From Psettodes erumei (taxonomy: Eukaryota; Chordata; Actinopteri; Pleuronectiformes; Psettodidae), in assembly GCA_016785225.1 (NCBI GenBank), contig JAFBJZ010000357.1, positions 997,501-1,061,500 of the forward strand: a DNA stretch of 64,000 nt, given 5' to 3'. The notes under the pieces are model-generated. The model worked only from the letters and a program-made list of their open reading frames with translations, searched no databases and had not been told where the DNA came from. Of this stretch, positions 47,570 through 59,873 are shown in pieces (the first letter of the stretch is position 1; every line of letters starts with the position of its first letter). The position numbers were made by a program, and so were the translations under genes.

Positions 47570-47830
47570 AGGTGTCTGAGGCTGACTGACACTGCGAGCG
47601 CATCAGCCTAATGAGATGCCATGTTGCTCTGTGGAAATGATTACCTCAGGAGGAGAGGCATTAGATTGATGAGGGCAATCTTTGCCTCCATCCCTGAGAT
47701 ATTCTAGTGCCTCCCCGCCACCACTACGGCACCGTTTAGACATAGACAAGTCACTCCCTCTCAGCCCAAATGACCCATAACACTTCCCTTGGGAGTTTTA
47801 AAAAAAGGGGGCGGTAAGGGGTGAATCTAT
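47570..47830. promoter_or_regulatory. Possible conserved non-coding block
   Basis: Sequence with CTGACACTGCGAGCGCATCA, GCCTAATGAGATGCC, GAAATGATTACCTCAGG and CCGCCACCACTACGGCACCG. It is compact, non-repetitive and locally GC-richer. Confidence 0.25.
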
Positions 47831-48169
47831 GCCTTGCCACCTCAGCCTTAAGCCACAAAATAAATTTAGGTATTGTGCTGCTTTCATAAAAGCTCAATTT
47901 CTCAAAGACATCAGTCACAGCTCACCTCTGTGCATGCTGACCACCATGGTAACCAGGTGTTACCCCCACCAGAGTAATATCTGTATAGATCTTCCTTCTC
48001 TGAGCTTGCTCATCTAAAACATTAAAAGCCCATTTTTCTGAAAAGGGACACACAGAATTTGTAGATGTGCGATAAAGACTCGTCACACAACATCAACAAC
48101 TAAGTCATGTTTCTCCTCTAAAATGTTAACGCTGATTAATCGATAACTGAGATTATTGATGCAATAAAG

Positions 48170-48400
48170 GAAGATTGCTGAATGTTCCATTTGTTGCTGT
48201 TTGGACCAGCCTTCTGAGTGCGATTGCCTCCAAGGAGGCTCAGAGAACCATTAATCAGGACTTGGTGGATGGTCTCTCAGGTCGGCAGTGATCTGAGGGG
48301 GAAGCTCCTGGAGGTGAATGCAGCAGCGGTTTAATAGCTAAGGCTGGACAAAGCCATGAAACCAAGCAGATTACAGCAGAAGTAATAGTAGTACTTGTGT
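48170..48400. promoter_or_regulatory. Possible conserved non-coding block
   Basis: A non-repetitive GC-richer stretch with CATTAATCAGGACTTGG, CTCAGGTCGGCAGTGATC and GCAGCGGTTTAATAGC. No frame or splice sites of note. Confidence 0.2.
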
Positions 48401-49490
48401 GCTGCTCTGGAGCACCCATCTAAATGCAGTGGGTGAACACAGACTGTGACATTTCTGATCTCATTTTTATATTTCAGTACATCCACACATTTCTTTACAC
48501 CTGGACACTCACAGTCAGACTAGTTAGTAGTTATAAAGCAATCGTGGTAAACTGTAGCTTTCTGGTGCTAATATCAGTTTGATTGATTATGGAGAAGAGC
48601 CTGATAACTGTAAGTAATATTACCTCCAAGACTCATCTTGTGTCCAGATGGAGTGTGAGAGTTGTGGAGTGAATGGTGGTTGGATGCTTGCATCACCATC
48701 TGCAGCTGTGAGCAGAGCACAACAGAAGCAGCTACTTGGACTGATAACAAGGGATTGTGATTAGTGATTTAGAGGAGTGGTATCTCTTGGGGCAGAACAG
48801 GACCCCCACCCCCCCACCCCACACACACACACAATCATTTTCTATTTTAAGTAGCACATCGCTTCTGTGGAGCTGAACAAGATGACGGGGCAAGGGAGCT
48901 GAGAGGCAGGGTGGGGGGACACGTTCACGTGACCTGTAACACTGGTTATTTATTTTAGATAAACTTCACTCTGTTATTGTAACTGAGACTGCACTAGTCA
49001 AGCATTATTTGTGAAGTTAATCTGCAACAATTAAATTGCCCAACCTATCAGCCTTGCAGGGATTAGCTCTGGCTCTACTGTCAGACATACTCAGTGATGT
49101 GAAGTGAAGCTTTAAGGTGGTGCCTTTTCAATCTAAATGTGATTGGACAATAGAGGGAAGCAGGGAAGAATATGAACGATAAGGAGGCAAGACAAGTGCT
49201 GAAGGGAAGTAATGAACGAAGGTGCAGAGATGAGGAATGAAGTCATCTCCCTAATTGAACTTTTGCTAAGCTCCATTTACCAACTGCTTACCACTGGCAG
49301 AGCATCGGCAAAGCCACACACATCTGTTACTGATGAGCAAAATGACCCCATCACTGTGAAGTTTAGCAAGACTGACTTTAATAAAATGCAATTTTGCTGC
49401 AGACCTCAACAAACATTCATTCTGAGTCTGTGCATTATTTGTTGGAATGAACAGTTTAGTACACATAAGTATGGTGGCCAATGGGTGGAA

Positions 49491-49867
49491 ATGCTCTGCT
49501 GTGGCCAAAACACATGCAGGAGGAGAAATGAGCTGTTGCTCAAAAACACTGCAAATTCAAGAGCACATGCAAAATGCAAAACACATTAGACATATTCACA
49601 CATTATTGATCTGAATGACTTCGTGTTCAGACCTACGACCAGTCTGTTGACACCAAGAACAACTTGGCGCCCCTAGTGACCCGGAGAACTTCCATTACTT
49701 TTTGACTTTGCTTGTGTCTTCTACGATACAGTCGTTTTCAGGAATATGTATGTGTTGGAATTTGCAGTTGGTGCAGTTCTTGAATATGTTTTGCATTTTG
49801 CATGTGTTTTTGAATGTGATCTGCAGCTAGTTTCTCCTTCTGCATGTGTTTTAGCTGTCACAGCATG
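49491..49867. mobile_element. Foldback (long inverted repeat) element
   Basis: A left arm (about 49491-49586) and a right arm (about 49786-49867) are imperfect reverse complements. Shared blocks include AAAACACATGCAG, GGAGAAA followed by AGCTG, and CACATGCAAAATGCAAAACA. They enclose about 200 bp of unrelated middle sequence containing GGCGCCCCTAGTGACCCGG. There is no coding capacity, although a 125-codon frame (49212-49589) overlaps the left arm by chance. The structure fits a foldback element or a short non-autonomous DNA transposon with long terminal repeats. No target duplication was recognised. Confidence 0.6.
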
Positions 49868-52800
49868 TTTGAATCCCTCAGCCACCGTACATCAGAGCAA
49901 TAAGGATTTAGACAGAATCACCAAATGCTGATTTTCTATTCATAATTCAAACTCCTTAAGTATGTATTTACAGTAAGCCTCAGATTAATATGGTCAGAAA
50001 AGCCAAACTGTACTAATTTGCTTGTCTGTTTCTGACCATTAGAAGCAGTGTAAACAGAGCAGTGGACACTTATGCTGCCTGTGTTATGGTGGTTTCCGTT
50101 CCAGCTGTACACGATCTCACTTAGCATGCTGATCCAGCTTGAGTGGATCCGCAAGGGGAGACAGTGCTTTGAGGTTCAGGCTTAAGTCTGAGGTTTGATG
50201 CTTCACCGTTCCCCCGCTCCCTGTTGATACTTCATACAGTGCTGTATATGTGTCGAAACATTCTGCTTAAGGCGCTTATTTGTGTCAACATCCTTATCAA
50301 AGAACGGTAGCTGTGCTAATGTATCAGACAAAATCTTCTTTCTTCATATCCAAATGACCTCAGAGGTGAAGTCATCCTGAAAATCTGCCTCATCTCCGCA
50401 GTCTCCTACTATGTATATGATAATAACAGCATTGCACATTGTATGGAAACATGAACATCTGCAATATATAGTCATTTACTGCACACAAGTTATACTGTGT
50501 TTGTTTCAGCAAATTACATTCATGACATGAATCTGGGAATGACATTGCGTTTGTGTTAGCTGTAGACCAACAGTTAATTTTTTATTTATAACTTTAGAGC
50601 GTCAATAGCTGAATGACTTCTACAATACATGAACATGGCCTGTGGCACAGTTAGATTTTCTCAGCTATTTATATAGATTATGTTATGAACCAGGGGAGTG
50701 AGCCTCTTAGATTTCAAACTGATAGTATAATAGAGAAATAGCGAAATGCATGGATGGATCTATAGCCATGAGCTGTGGCTTATAGGGAGTTATAAAGGGA
50801 GCAGTCAAGGAAAAAATGACAGTGTTCCAGTGGTTGGCCTGAATTTCTGTAGGTTTCATCAGCAAGTTGCTTTTCAGAGACAGACAACTAGTAAATATCC
50901 ATCATTTCCCAAATTTCTATGGCCTCAACCAGCTGCACATGTTGTACATAATTGATGACTGGAGGCTTTTCACTCCAGGTTCTTAGAATGAACGAGTCAA
51001 TCCAAGATGCAGTGTGGTGACAGATTAGCACTGGAGCCCATTTCATGTTTTCCTGCAAGGATGTGAGTGTTTCCAGAAGTGAGACAGGTCATCTCTTAAA
51101 AGTAGCTTTTTCATCCCCGTCAGGTTGTTCCCTGCCAAACAATGCAATCCACACAATGCACTTGAACTCAAGAGTTTCTCAGGTTAACAAAGGCAAGAGA
51201 GAACTCTGTGATACATTAGCCTTCGTATCCCCTCTCTTCACTCTCTTTTCTGACTTTTGTTGCCTTGATCTCTCTCTCTGACCCAGTGGCTCTCTTCTTT
51301 GTTCATTTCTCCTACGCAAACTTATACACACAGTGTTCTGTTTTCACATTTCAGTGCTATTTATAGAGATGTATTCCCAAAAAGCTTCTCCCGCAAGCAG
51401 TGGCTTAGTGTTACCCTGAGCAAAACACACACCTTGAGCTTCCAACAGTAGCCTTCTACAAACTTACACGATCTACAGTAAATCTGTTCATCAGTGAAAT
51501 AATTGATCATCTTCATCTACCTTGGATGACAAGGATTTAGAAAGTGCCTTTAGCACTATGTGCAGTGCACTGTGTCTACAGTATTAAACTGACTGAGTGG
51601 ATTAAGACCATTACATTGTCACACCACTTCTTTAGTGTTGAGTATCTAAACATTAGGGAATTGGCACTCTGATCACCACAGAGTACATTGGCACAAAGAC
51701 CAGCCATTAATTCAGCCCACTAAGAGGATTTCTAATCCTTCACTGAGTATCTCCATTTTTTAAATTTGCTTTTAATATCACAAATTTGCATCTTTGAAAA
51801 TACTATTGCTTAACCCACATTTTGTTTTCATAATTAAATAAAGAGGTCAGACATACACATCTCCATAACAACCAGCACTTCTCTGCTCTGATGATTGCCC
51901 ATTATTATGCATGGTTTGCTGTTGATGTTACGAAATTACCAATTTTTGAGATATACTGAGATGCATGCGTTGAACACTAACCTGGCCTTGTGTGCAGTCA
52001 TGGCAAGAGGATGTTGGCACCTGACAGCAACTGCACTGCAAATGAACCTTCTACACTTATTTCTGTTTCTTTCTATTTTAGCAGCTTAACAGCTTTGGTA
52101 TATTAGAATAATATTTTCTGTCTGAAAATAGGAACTTTCTCCACATATAAAGAAAAGGGAGATATGTGCTTTAGCTATGATGAACCTCTACCCTGAGACT
52201 GCAAGAGAAAAATGTGTTTTTACATTGTTGGTCTGACTTTCACAGTTTTGGGAATCATTTCTATTGGTGATTAAAAGATGTTACTCCTCAAATATTGCAG
52301 AGATCCGAAGATGTGGCCATATCACAGAGACACCAAACCTTTCACATGATGACATCACACAAAATCTACAGTGAAAATAGTGTCATTCCCCCAATGAAAA
52401 GACCTCCCTGCCATTTAATGTGTTTGCACAACTTTAAACATGGCACTGACATCATCTACTAAAAATACTTTGCGTCATGACCTTCCAGATATTTTTATCT
52501 AAGCATTTTGCTGTACTGACATCGCTTCTATGTATTTATACAAATTTTCTCAAAATAAAACTGCTCCCCTTTGATTTTGATTTGTTTTTTATTGTCAGGA
52601 ACAATCAGTAAAAGTACAAAAACCTGCACAATGACTTTTGTGTGGAATAAATCAAATGGTCTTAATGAAGACATCCAAGGAGTCAACATGTATCATGAAC
52701 ATTGCCTATGGCCATTAGCTTCAAATTCTATTAAATCGATTTGTTGTGTCCAATCAAGACCCCATTTAAAAATTGATTGACTTTCTCTCTGTGTGTGAAT

Positions 52801-53879
52801 CAGCAATTGTCATCTGTTTCAGGCAGGCTGTCTCTCCTGTGAGTGCATGTCCGGCAGCCACTGACCTTCAGACATGAAGAACTGTATGAAAGATTGGGCA
52901 GTGGGGTTGCCATTTATAGGAGGAAAAAGGTGTCCTGAAGGAAATGAGGCCATTACAATAGAGTGTGGGAGCATGTGGGGGTGGCACAGGGGAGGGACAC
53001 ATGGAAAGACAAAGGGACAAAAAGGGAGAGCGGTCTCCTTTCTTTGTGGCATACAGATTCCAATTCTCTCTCTCTCGCTGAGCATAAGTCTCCATGCTAT
53101 GGGCAACAAACACCCATCTCTTTGTCCCATCATCTAAGCGTAATTGCACCCCTGCCTCTTTTTCACACAGCCCAGATTCATCCTGGCAGTGTCTCACCAG
53201 TGCAGCACTGCAAAGGAGTCTTGCCCCCCCAAACACGCACACACAGAAAGACATCCCTTGCTCTCTTCTCTGGCAACTGCATTAATCCTAATAGGTGCTT
53301 GATGTTTGTGTGTTTTGTCCATGTGTGCTTTTACGATTGTGTTTTGCCAGCAGAGACATGAAAGAGAGAAGTAAGTCAGAGATGTAGGGAATTTGGAGAC
53401 GGTGCTGGGTACAAAAACACACAGGCACTGATTTTAATACTGGTGTGGAAGATCTTCAGGCCCAGATATTACTGACACCTGAGCGGCTGAGGTTTAAGGC
53501 TTGGACTGATGCAGAGTGGCTGAATCTGTAGCTGTGAGGCTCAGTTGCAAACAGGTTCCCATGGGACTTGCATTGGGTTGGATCAGTGGCTTGAGTCATA
53601 GATGGGCAACCTGGGTATGAGGGGCCTGTGCCGGAGCAGAGGCTGCAGTCAGAGGATGTGTTTGCCCTGCCACTGTGTCTGTTTGCTCTGCCGTTCTGTT
53701 GAATAGTTGAGGGAAACGATGGAGGAATGCTGTTTGACAGAACACTGTCATGCCTCAGTTAGCACTTTGGGAACCTAACATTCACTACACTGCAGTTGAG
53801 GAACTGAGTGACACTGCATACTCACTTTGAATTCTCTTATTGTAACATTATGTTAAGACTCAGTTTAAACTGATGTAAC
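49868..53879. other. Unique sequence, no gene seen
   Basis: Overlapping frames of 87-132 codons at 52819-53361 lie on both strands over GC-richer, CA- and CT-containing sequence, and have no recognisable product. Confidence 0.35.
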
Positions 53880-54105
53880 GTTTAGTTTGTAGTCTCACTA
53901 GCATCTTGCCACTAGGGAGAGTAATGTCTGTCATTGGTCCAGACTTAGATATCTCAACCACGACTTGATGGATTGCCAGGAAATTTTGTACATACATTTA
54001 TAGTCCCAGAGTCTTGCAGCCAGTTAAGTATTCACTTATCCTATAAAAATATTTTATCTCAACAACTGCTGGATAGATAGATTACCACGAAGTTCACACA
54101 TTTAT
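53880..54105 (+). repeat. Dispersed repeat with two internal sub-units
   Basis: Two related sub-units follow each other. The first (about 53950-54010) reads TATCTCAACCACGACTTGAT, GGATTGCCAGGAAATTTTGT, ACATACATTTATAG. The second (about 54055-54105) reads TATCTCAACAACTGCTGGAT, AGATTACCACGAAGTTCACA, CATTTATGTTC. This duplicated layout is typical of a repeat widespread in percomorph genomes. The copy is old. Confidence 0.5.
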
Positions 54106-54589
54106 GTTCAATGGCTATTTTTCTTCCGTACTCTTTGGACAGATATTAAGAAGTCACCCAAAAACAGAATATAGGAATAAATTTACAAAGTTACGAAGGT
54201 CAGGCATAAGCATGCAGGAATACTATCTTCATGTTAGTAAAAAGCAAAATATAGGACAACATTATACTAAGACCTTGGATATTTTTTTAAAACAAGCAAC
54301 ACAGAAGCAAATAATACAAGACAGTTAAAGCAATGGAGTTGGGGAATGTAAATTGAAATTGGATTGAATATAGCATTCTCGAATGACCAACTACAAAAGT
54401 GAGCTATTATTTGACAAAAACATTTATCATCAGTCTGAATGCCTTAACCAGCCTGCATTATGCTGTTATACTGTTGTCTATCCCCACACTGCTTTACCTG
54501 TTGGCTCTGTATTTTATCTTTCTCTCTGACAGAATTACTTTCCAGCTCCGATGCACATAATATATACAGTCAGTGGCATGGCATTCATA

Positions 54590-54770
54590 CATTTTCCTTC
54601 TGAGTCTCCCCTAATATTCTAAAATGATTTCCATGCCGCGCGGCAGAAACCGCCGCTACAAAAACAGCTCTAGCTGCTGGACCACGGCGGTTTGAGAAAA
54701 TGAGTGTTCCATTATTTATGCTCCCCTCACTAACTTTATGATGCCGTTAGGTGGTCATGCTGTTGTCCTC
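54590..54770. promoter_or_regulatory. CpG-bearing block with stem-loop
   Basis: ATGCCGCGCGGCAGAAACC leads into a stem AAACCGCCG (54647-54655) and CGGCGGTTT (54685-54693), which encloses CAGCTCTAGCTG. GTTCCATTATTTATGCTCCC follows. CpG in the arms is unusual against AT-rich flanks. Confidence 0.3.
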
Positions 54771-55311
54771 TGTCTCCTTTTATTAGCTGTGGTGCACCAC
54801 TGCATTTTAATGGATATGTCAAAGAACGAAGTTTCCTTTTGGCAATGTAGAAAGGAGCACCTTTCTCAAGCTCAGTGAAACTAAAGGATGGAAGATGCAC
54901 ATCATAAGACGAGAGTACAGTTTTAATGATTTGGTTTGTCTGCCTGCCAACACTGAATGTGCACCATTTTACCAGCTAAGCATTTTTTTTTTTACCAGTA
55001 TTGGTCTGAAAGCTGTCGTGGCCTGAAATTAAGTGACATTGACTGTGTATGCATACTGATTCTTCCATAGTGGCCTTCTTTTATTTCAATTATATATCCA
55101 ATTTCCTCAAAATGTTTTTACTTTTCTTTTACTTTTTACTTTCTCTGTCGCCTTTGTGTTTCCTCCTCTTATGTCTTCATACCATAGTCTTAGTGAATAC
55201 TTGTTTGACCAGAGGATGTGCCTTAAACACACAGATAGTTTAGTTCAAGTGTGACCATGTTTATTGTCAAGGCCTCTCTGCTTTGCTTGCTGTTCTGACT
55301 TCTGTCTGCAG

Positions 55312-55384
55312 GGGCTCAAACTGAAGGCAGGAGAGTCAGCGCTATGGGACAAATCTGGGCCCGACCAGAAAAGAAACTGGTCCA
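55312..55384 (+). other. Weak candidate exon
   Basis: A pyrimidine-rich run (about 55272-55308, including CTTGCTGTTCTGACTTCTGTCTGCAG) ends in CAG at 55311. A GTGAGA donor follows at 55385. The 73-bp segment is GC-richer than its surroundings and two frames are open through it, one reading GLKLKAGESALWDKSGPDQK. The exon end CCA before GTGAGA is not the favoured AG. No family was recognised. Confidence 0.2.
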
Positions 55385-55769
55385 GTGAGACTTCCTCTCC
55401 TCATACACAGCTTTTATTCCATTTATCTTTTATTATGCGTGCAACACAAATGCAGCACATTTGAACTTATCTCCATCTCCTACATACACAATCCATCCTG
55501 CACCACCCATGTTGCTTACAGCCTAACTCTAGAAACATACTGGCACGTTAGCAAGTCCAGTAAAAAAACACAGGCATGATGAACTTTTTCCATAGGTGTC
55601 ATTCTGATGTAATCACTTTAATGAAAGTAACTCAGTGCATATTACTAATTCATGCTTAGGAATGGATAACTACTTTAATCTTTGTAATCAAGATGTAATA
55701 ATTTCTTGTATGTTAGTGCAGGTGTTGAAGATCATAGAGCGATCAGTCATGCAGTTTTGACACAGTCCT

Positions 55770-55990
55770 GCTTATTATCACGTGGAACAGACCCTCCATG
55801 AGTTTGTGCAGCGTGGCTGTCATCGTGTCTTTAGCAACTGGAATGTCTTATCATCTCACGAACCGATATATAATGTGGTTTTATTCCCTAATTAGAGGTG
55901 TCATTTTACATGCAGGTCACTGTCAGCTGCATAAATGAAGACTAACATTCATTATTACCATTCATGGCAACAGCAGTTCACCTGCTCTTC
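55770..55990. promoter_or_regulatory. Possible conserved non-coding block
   Basis: Sequence with TTGTGCAGCGTGGCTGTCAT, CTCACGAACCGATATATAAT, CCCTAATTAGAGG and TTCATTATTACCATTCATGG. Non-repetitive, several homeodomain-like cores. Confidence 0.2.
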
Positions 55991-56010
55991 CTCTGCTCTT
56001 CCTCTGCTCT
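55982..56010. repeat. Short 11-bp tandem repeat
   Basis: CTGCTCTTCCT repeated about 2.6 times. Confidence 0.8.
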
Positions 56011-56849
56011 GATTATGCTGTAGTGACTCTGGAGTGAGGAAAAACAAACAACAACCCCCAACCATGCCCTTATACACAGCTTTCCAGCCAGCTCTTGATA
56101 CTTAAGTGGGACTATAGTTGTATCATGCCCTTTCCCCTTCAGCTCATTTTGCTAATATATCTGTGAGTGTGAAAGAGCACTAACATTTGTAGCAGCAGTG
56201 ACGACAGCTCCAGTTCAAACATAAATATTGAATGTCTTCTTAATCATTGATTACTCAAAAGCATGTCCATAAGTGAATCTCATATTAATAATAATAATTA
56301 ATGCCTCTGATTTTGAAAAAGGTGCCTAGCATTAGTCATTGAAAATAGTTGGTGTTTTTGTACCTCATGCAAGGTAATAATGGTGCTGATAATGAGAAGA
56401 ACGGGTGAGCATGCTCTCCGGATGTCTAAATGTCACGCTTGGGCAGGGTTGACTCGGGTAAAATGCCATTGCTCTCTATTGATGTGCCTAATGGAGTCTT
56501 TCTCTTTTTTATTTTTTTCACAATCCTGTTTTACCGTTGCACACCACAAAGGCCAGAAAGGGAGTGGAATACAAAAGGAAAAGATAGAGTGTCATAAGAC
56601 TAGACTGGCTAATGTCTGTAGATGGTGATTCAGTTCATTAAATATTTGATTACTTCCATATTACTCAAACAAAGGAGCAACACTGCTAATGCTCTAGTCG
56701 GTGAGATTTGAGCCTACCCTTGCCCTTACAGTAGTTTGATTGAGATGTGAGACACACATTCTACTCAGTCTACACAATCTAAAAGGAGAAGATATCCTTT
56801 TTTTAAAATGCAGGCTAAGTCTTCCTTAGTAGCTTCAAATTCGGGATGG

Positions 56850-56955
56850 AATTTTAGTTTCAATTACAATTTTGGCTTTCAACATGACAAAAATAACAGT
56901 CGAGATAAAATATTATTTTGCTGTTTTCCATTTTGCAATGACGCTCTCCTTTTTC
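56850..56955 (+). repeat. Dispersed repeat, copy 2
   Basis: This is a partial relative of 1890-1994 in the same orientation, 55 kb away. It ends where the 56958-57085 repeat begins, so the two form a chimeric insertion or a nested pair. Confidence 0.6.
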
Positions 56956-56957
56956 TA

Positions 56958-57085
56958 GATGCTTCTTGATTCCCAGATGATGAATACGTCTAACTTTGGT
57001 GATCTCCTGACTTTTTCTCAAGCACCACTATGAGGTTCAGTTTGTGGTGTGAAGTGAACTAACTCAACAACCAGAATCTTTTTTT
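56958..57085 (+). repeat. Second copy of the 53.9-kb repeat family, partial
   Basis: The sequence carries TTTGGTGATCTCCTGACTTT, TTCTCAAGCACCACTATGAG, GTTCAGTTTGTGG and CTCAACAACCAGAAT, which fit the part of the same family that follows the CATTTATGGTCC phrase in other copies. It is fused on its left to the repeat at 56850-56955. Confidence 0.45.
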
Positions 57086-57935
57086 ATTTATAACCTTGGT
57101 GTTCAAATTTCAGAGGAAAATGTTTTTGCATGTTATATTTCTTTTAGATTTTTGTAGCGTAGTCTGTTGTGAAACATCCTGTACAACATTGGCCAGACCA
57201 CACCATCCCAGTCATTCTGTTTTCAGAGGCTTAAGGCAGATTGCAGAATCTCCTTCTAGTTTTCAGGTCAAGGATTGTTTACCGCTCAAAGCTATATTTC
57301 TTTCCCTCATCAATATCCCAACTTTAAAAGCACTGATTGTTCTGCTTGCACTCTTGTGTTCATTCAGTTGAGATGGGCTGCAAAAATCTAGCAAACAAAT
57401 AAATAGCTCTACATGTCGAGGAGTGCAACACTCCCACATTATGTGGTAACATGTTGTTTGAAGCGGACTTCAATTGGACACCCCCGAACAGTGTGAAGCT
57501 TGGTATCCCACACAGTCCATCCCTGCTCCTTCAGATCAGTGTTCAGCCTTTCTCCCATGTGGCTGAAGCTTGGAGGGAATGCAGAACAGCGATGTGTCTG
57601 TGCAGGGGGGGCAAAGCCAATCGTTTGTCTCAGCAGGACAGTTTCAGAGAGTGAAATGTGCTTCATTCCCAGGTATTCGCAAAACCTTGGGATCATTTCT
57701 CAACCCACTGACTATATGTTAAAACTAGTGTGATTCTCTAATATCACCTTTTTCCTCACACAGTTGTGTTCTTACACTCCATTCTTTAAAGCCTTTTCTT
57801 CCTGATGAGTGACTCAAACTTACCTACACTATACACATTAGTCATACTGCTATCAAGTGAGTCATGCCACAAAAATGAATTTTACACTGACAATTCACTG
57901 TCTTGCTTTTTCCACTTCTTGACGAGAACTTGTTG

Positions 57936-57959
57936 TACCACACAAGATGTTGTGTGGTA
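57936..57959. repeat. Perfect 10-bp inverted repeat
   Basis: TACCACACAA (57936-57945) and TTGTGTGGTA (57950-57959) surround GATG. Confidence 0.75.
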
Positions 57960-59105
57960 ATAAAAGAAAGGCACATTTTTAATCCATTTTTTGCATCAGT
58001 GTAAAGATTCTTACAAATTCATTATATAATTGTTGGAGGAATGGATTGCAGTTTAATCATACATACAGTATTTACAGCAGCATTGATTTAGTCATATATA
58101 ATAAGAGTTTCCTTATGGGTGAATTATGTTGTGCTTGACATGTACAGGCAATGACTTTAACTGAATAAGAGATTTAGATAAAATTCTATTGTGGACAGAA
58201 ATACTGCAGCTCATAATCATTTTTTTCCATTTGCAGTTTCTATTAGTGTAACAGTATGTGTATAAAGTCTGGATCAAGTGGCATGATCTGTATGGTTATG
58301 TAGTGTTGTGGTCACTTTTGTGATTCTGAGCTATGTATGAAGATACAGGTGTTGTGTATGGAACTATTAACATGATCTACTATTTTTGCTTTGCATTTCT
58401 CTTCATCAGCAAACTGGCTTATAGATCAAATTGATTCCTATTTCATTTCACTCACCTCTTTGTTCTGCGCTACCCCATGGAATGTTCAAGATAGCTGTCT
58501 TCTGTAATTAGCATTTCCTATAGCACAGATATTTCCACACCTAGACATGAGATGTTTTCGATATTAAAAGTTTTGATATATAGATGTTTTGGGGGAAATG
58601 TAGTACATCTTACTGAAAGTTTGAAATTGAAGTACATTTTAGGGACTGAACTGCACCAAGTTTGATTTCAGCTAGGCTGAACTTCTGTCATTGGTCATGG
58701 TATTAATATTATTGAATGTTTCCTTGCTCATTGTCTTTGAAAGGAGCACATGCTTTATATTCAAAGCTGTTTTAAGTTATTATGACCTGTCAGAAAGGTT
58801 TGCTATCACCTGTTACATCCTTGGTTAAAATGCACTGTGAATGTGCTGAATACTGGTATAAAGAAATTGTGATGTATTCAGAAAAATGCCTCAGCTGCAT
58901 TTTTTTCTCACTTGGATGAAAAAAAATCCTTTTCCCAGCAGCTCAGTGATTTTCATATTGACTCAATCTGGGTGGGCCAAGATTGGGTCTGGTTTCCAAA
59001 CTCTGTGCAAACCTGTGCTTAAATTGATAATTTCCCATTCTAACACAGACACAGATGTATTCTCAGAAACATACACCTCTGGTTTTCTCTGCTGACCTTT
59101 ATCAA

Positions 59106-59106
<1 letters not shown>

Positions 59107-59147
<41 letters not shown>
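59107..59147. repeat. CA microsatellite
   Basis: An uninterrupted 41-base CA run, the second longest dinucleotide tract in the window, after the 42-base run at 7222-7263. Confidence 0.95.
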
Positions 59148-59150
<3 letters not shown>

Positions 59151-59856
59151 CTTTGACATGGATGATTGATGAACTCTCAGTGGTGGTTTTAGGAGCAACA
59201 TTTAGGACTGTTGGACATGCTGATTTGGCCTAGATGTTGAGATCTCATTATCTAAGCTCTTTATCCCTTTCTTGGCACCTCTTTTGATTTGTTGAAATAA
59301 CTGATAAATGCAATACACACAGTGGGACATGTTGCCAGGCATTTTGTTATGATTGCGCTCGCCTACTCATAATGATGCATTGGATTTTAATTGCCAGAAG
59401 TCAGTGTTGCAAAAGACAATACAATATATCACAGGGGGGCCCAGCCCACGTGCACTGTTAATATTTTTTTTTCCAACAGATGCCACAAACAAATCTGTAT
59501 TTGATTTGAACTCATATTCTCCTCCTGTATATATGGTCTTTTCTGTGTGACATAATATCCAAAGTCCCAGAGAGAGTATACCATCTAATCCAATGGCTTT
59601 GTTCTTCAGACAAAAGGAAGTGTGTCGTTGTGAACTGTTATGTCAAGTTGCTCCCAGTTTTTTTCTGCAGAGTGATGTCTAATAAAGGGACTGCAGGGTC
59701 TGTGAATTCCCCTGTCACCTCCTACGCTACAGTGAGGCTGTACAGTACCTCTGGGGTAAAAGACGCTGGTAGATAAAGCAAGTTCACCCCTGGAGAGTTT
59801 GGGAATAGGAAAACAGGCAGATAAATGTGCATGCAGACACACTAATATACACAGTA

Positions 59857-59873
59857 ACACACACACACACACA
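59857..59873. repeat. Short CA microsatellite
   Basis: A 17-base CA run preceded by interrupted CA words from about 59833. Confidence 0.85.

Noticed and set aside
49212..49589. 125-codon plus-strand frame
   Set aside because: It runs into the left arm of the foldback element and has no recognisable domain.
52819..53361. Several overlapping 87-132 codon frames on both strands
   Set aside because: Mutually overlapping shadows over locally GC-richer sequence; no splice pair or protein likeness.
53342..53372. Possible tiny exon between GCCAGCAG and GTAAGTCAG
   Set aside because: Although the donor matches GTAAGT, the segment is about 20 bp with a weak acceptor and no supporting frame.
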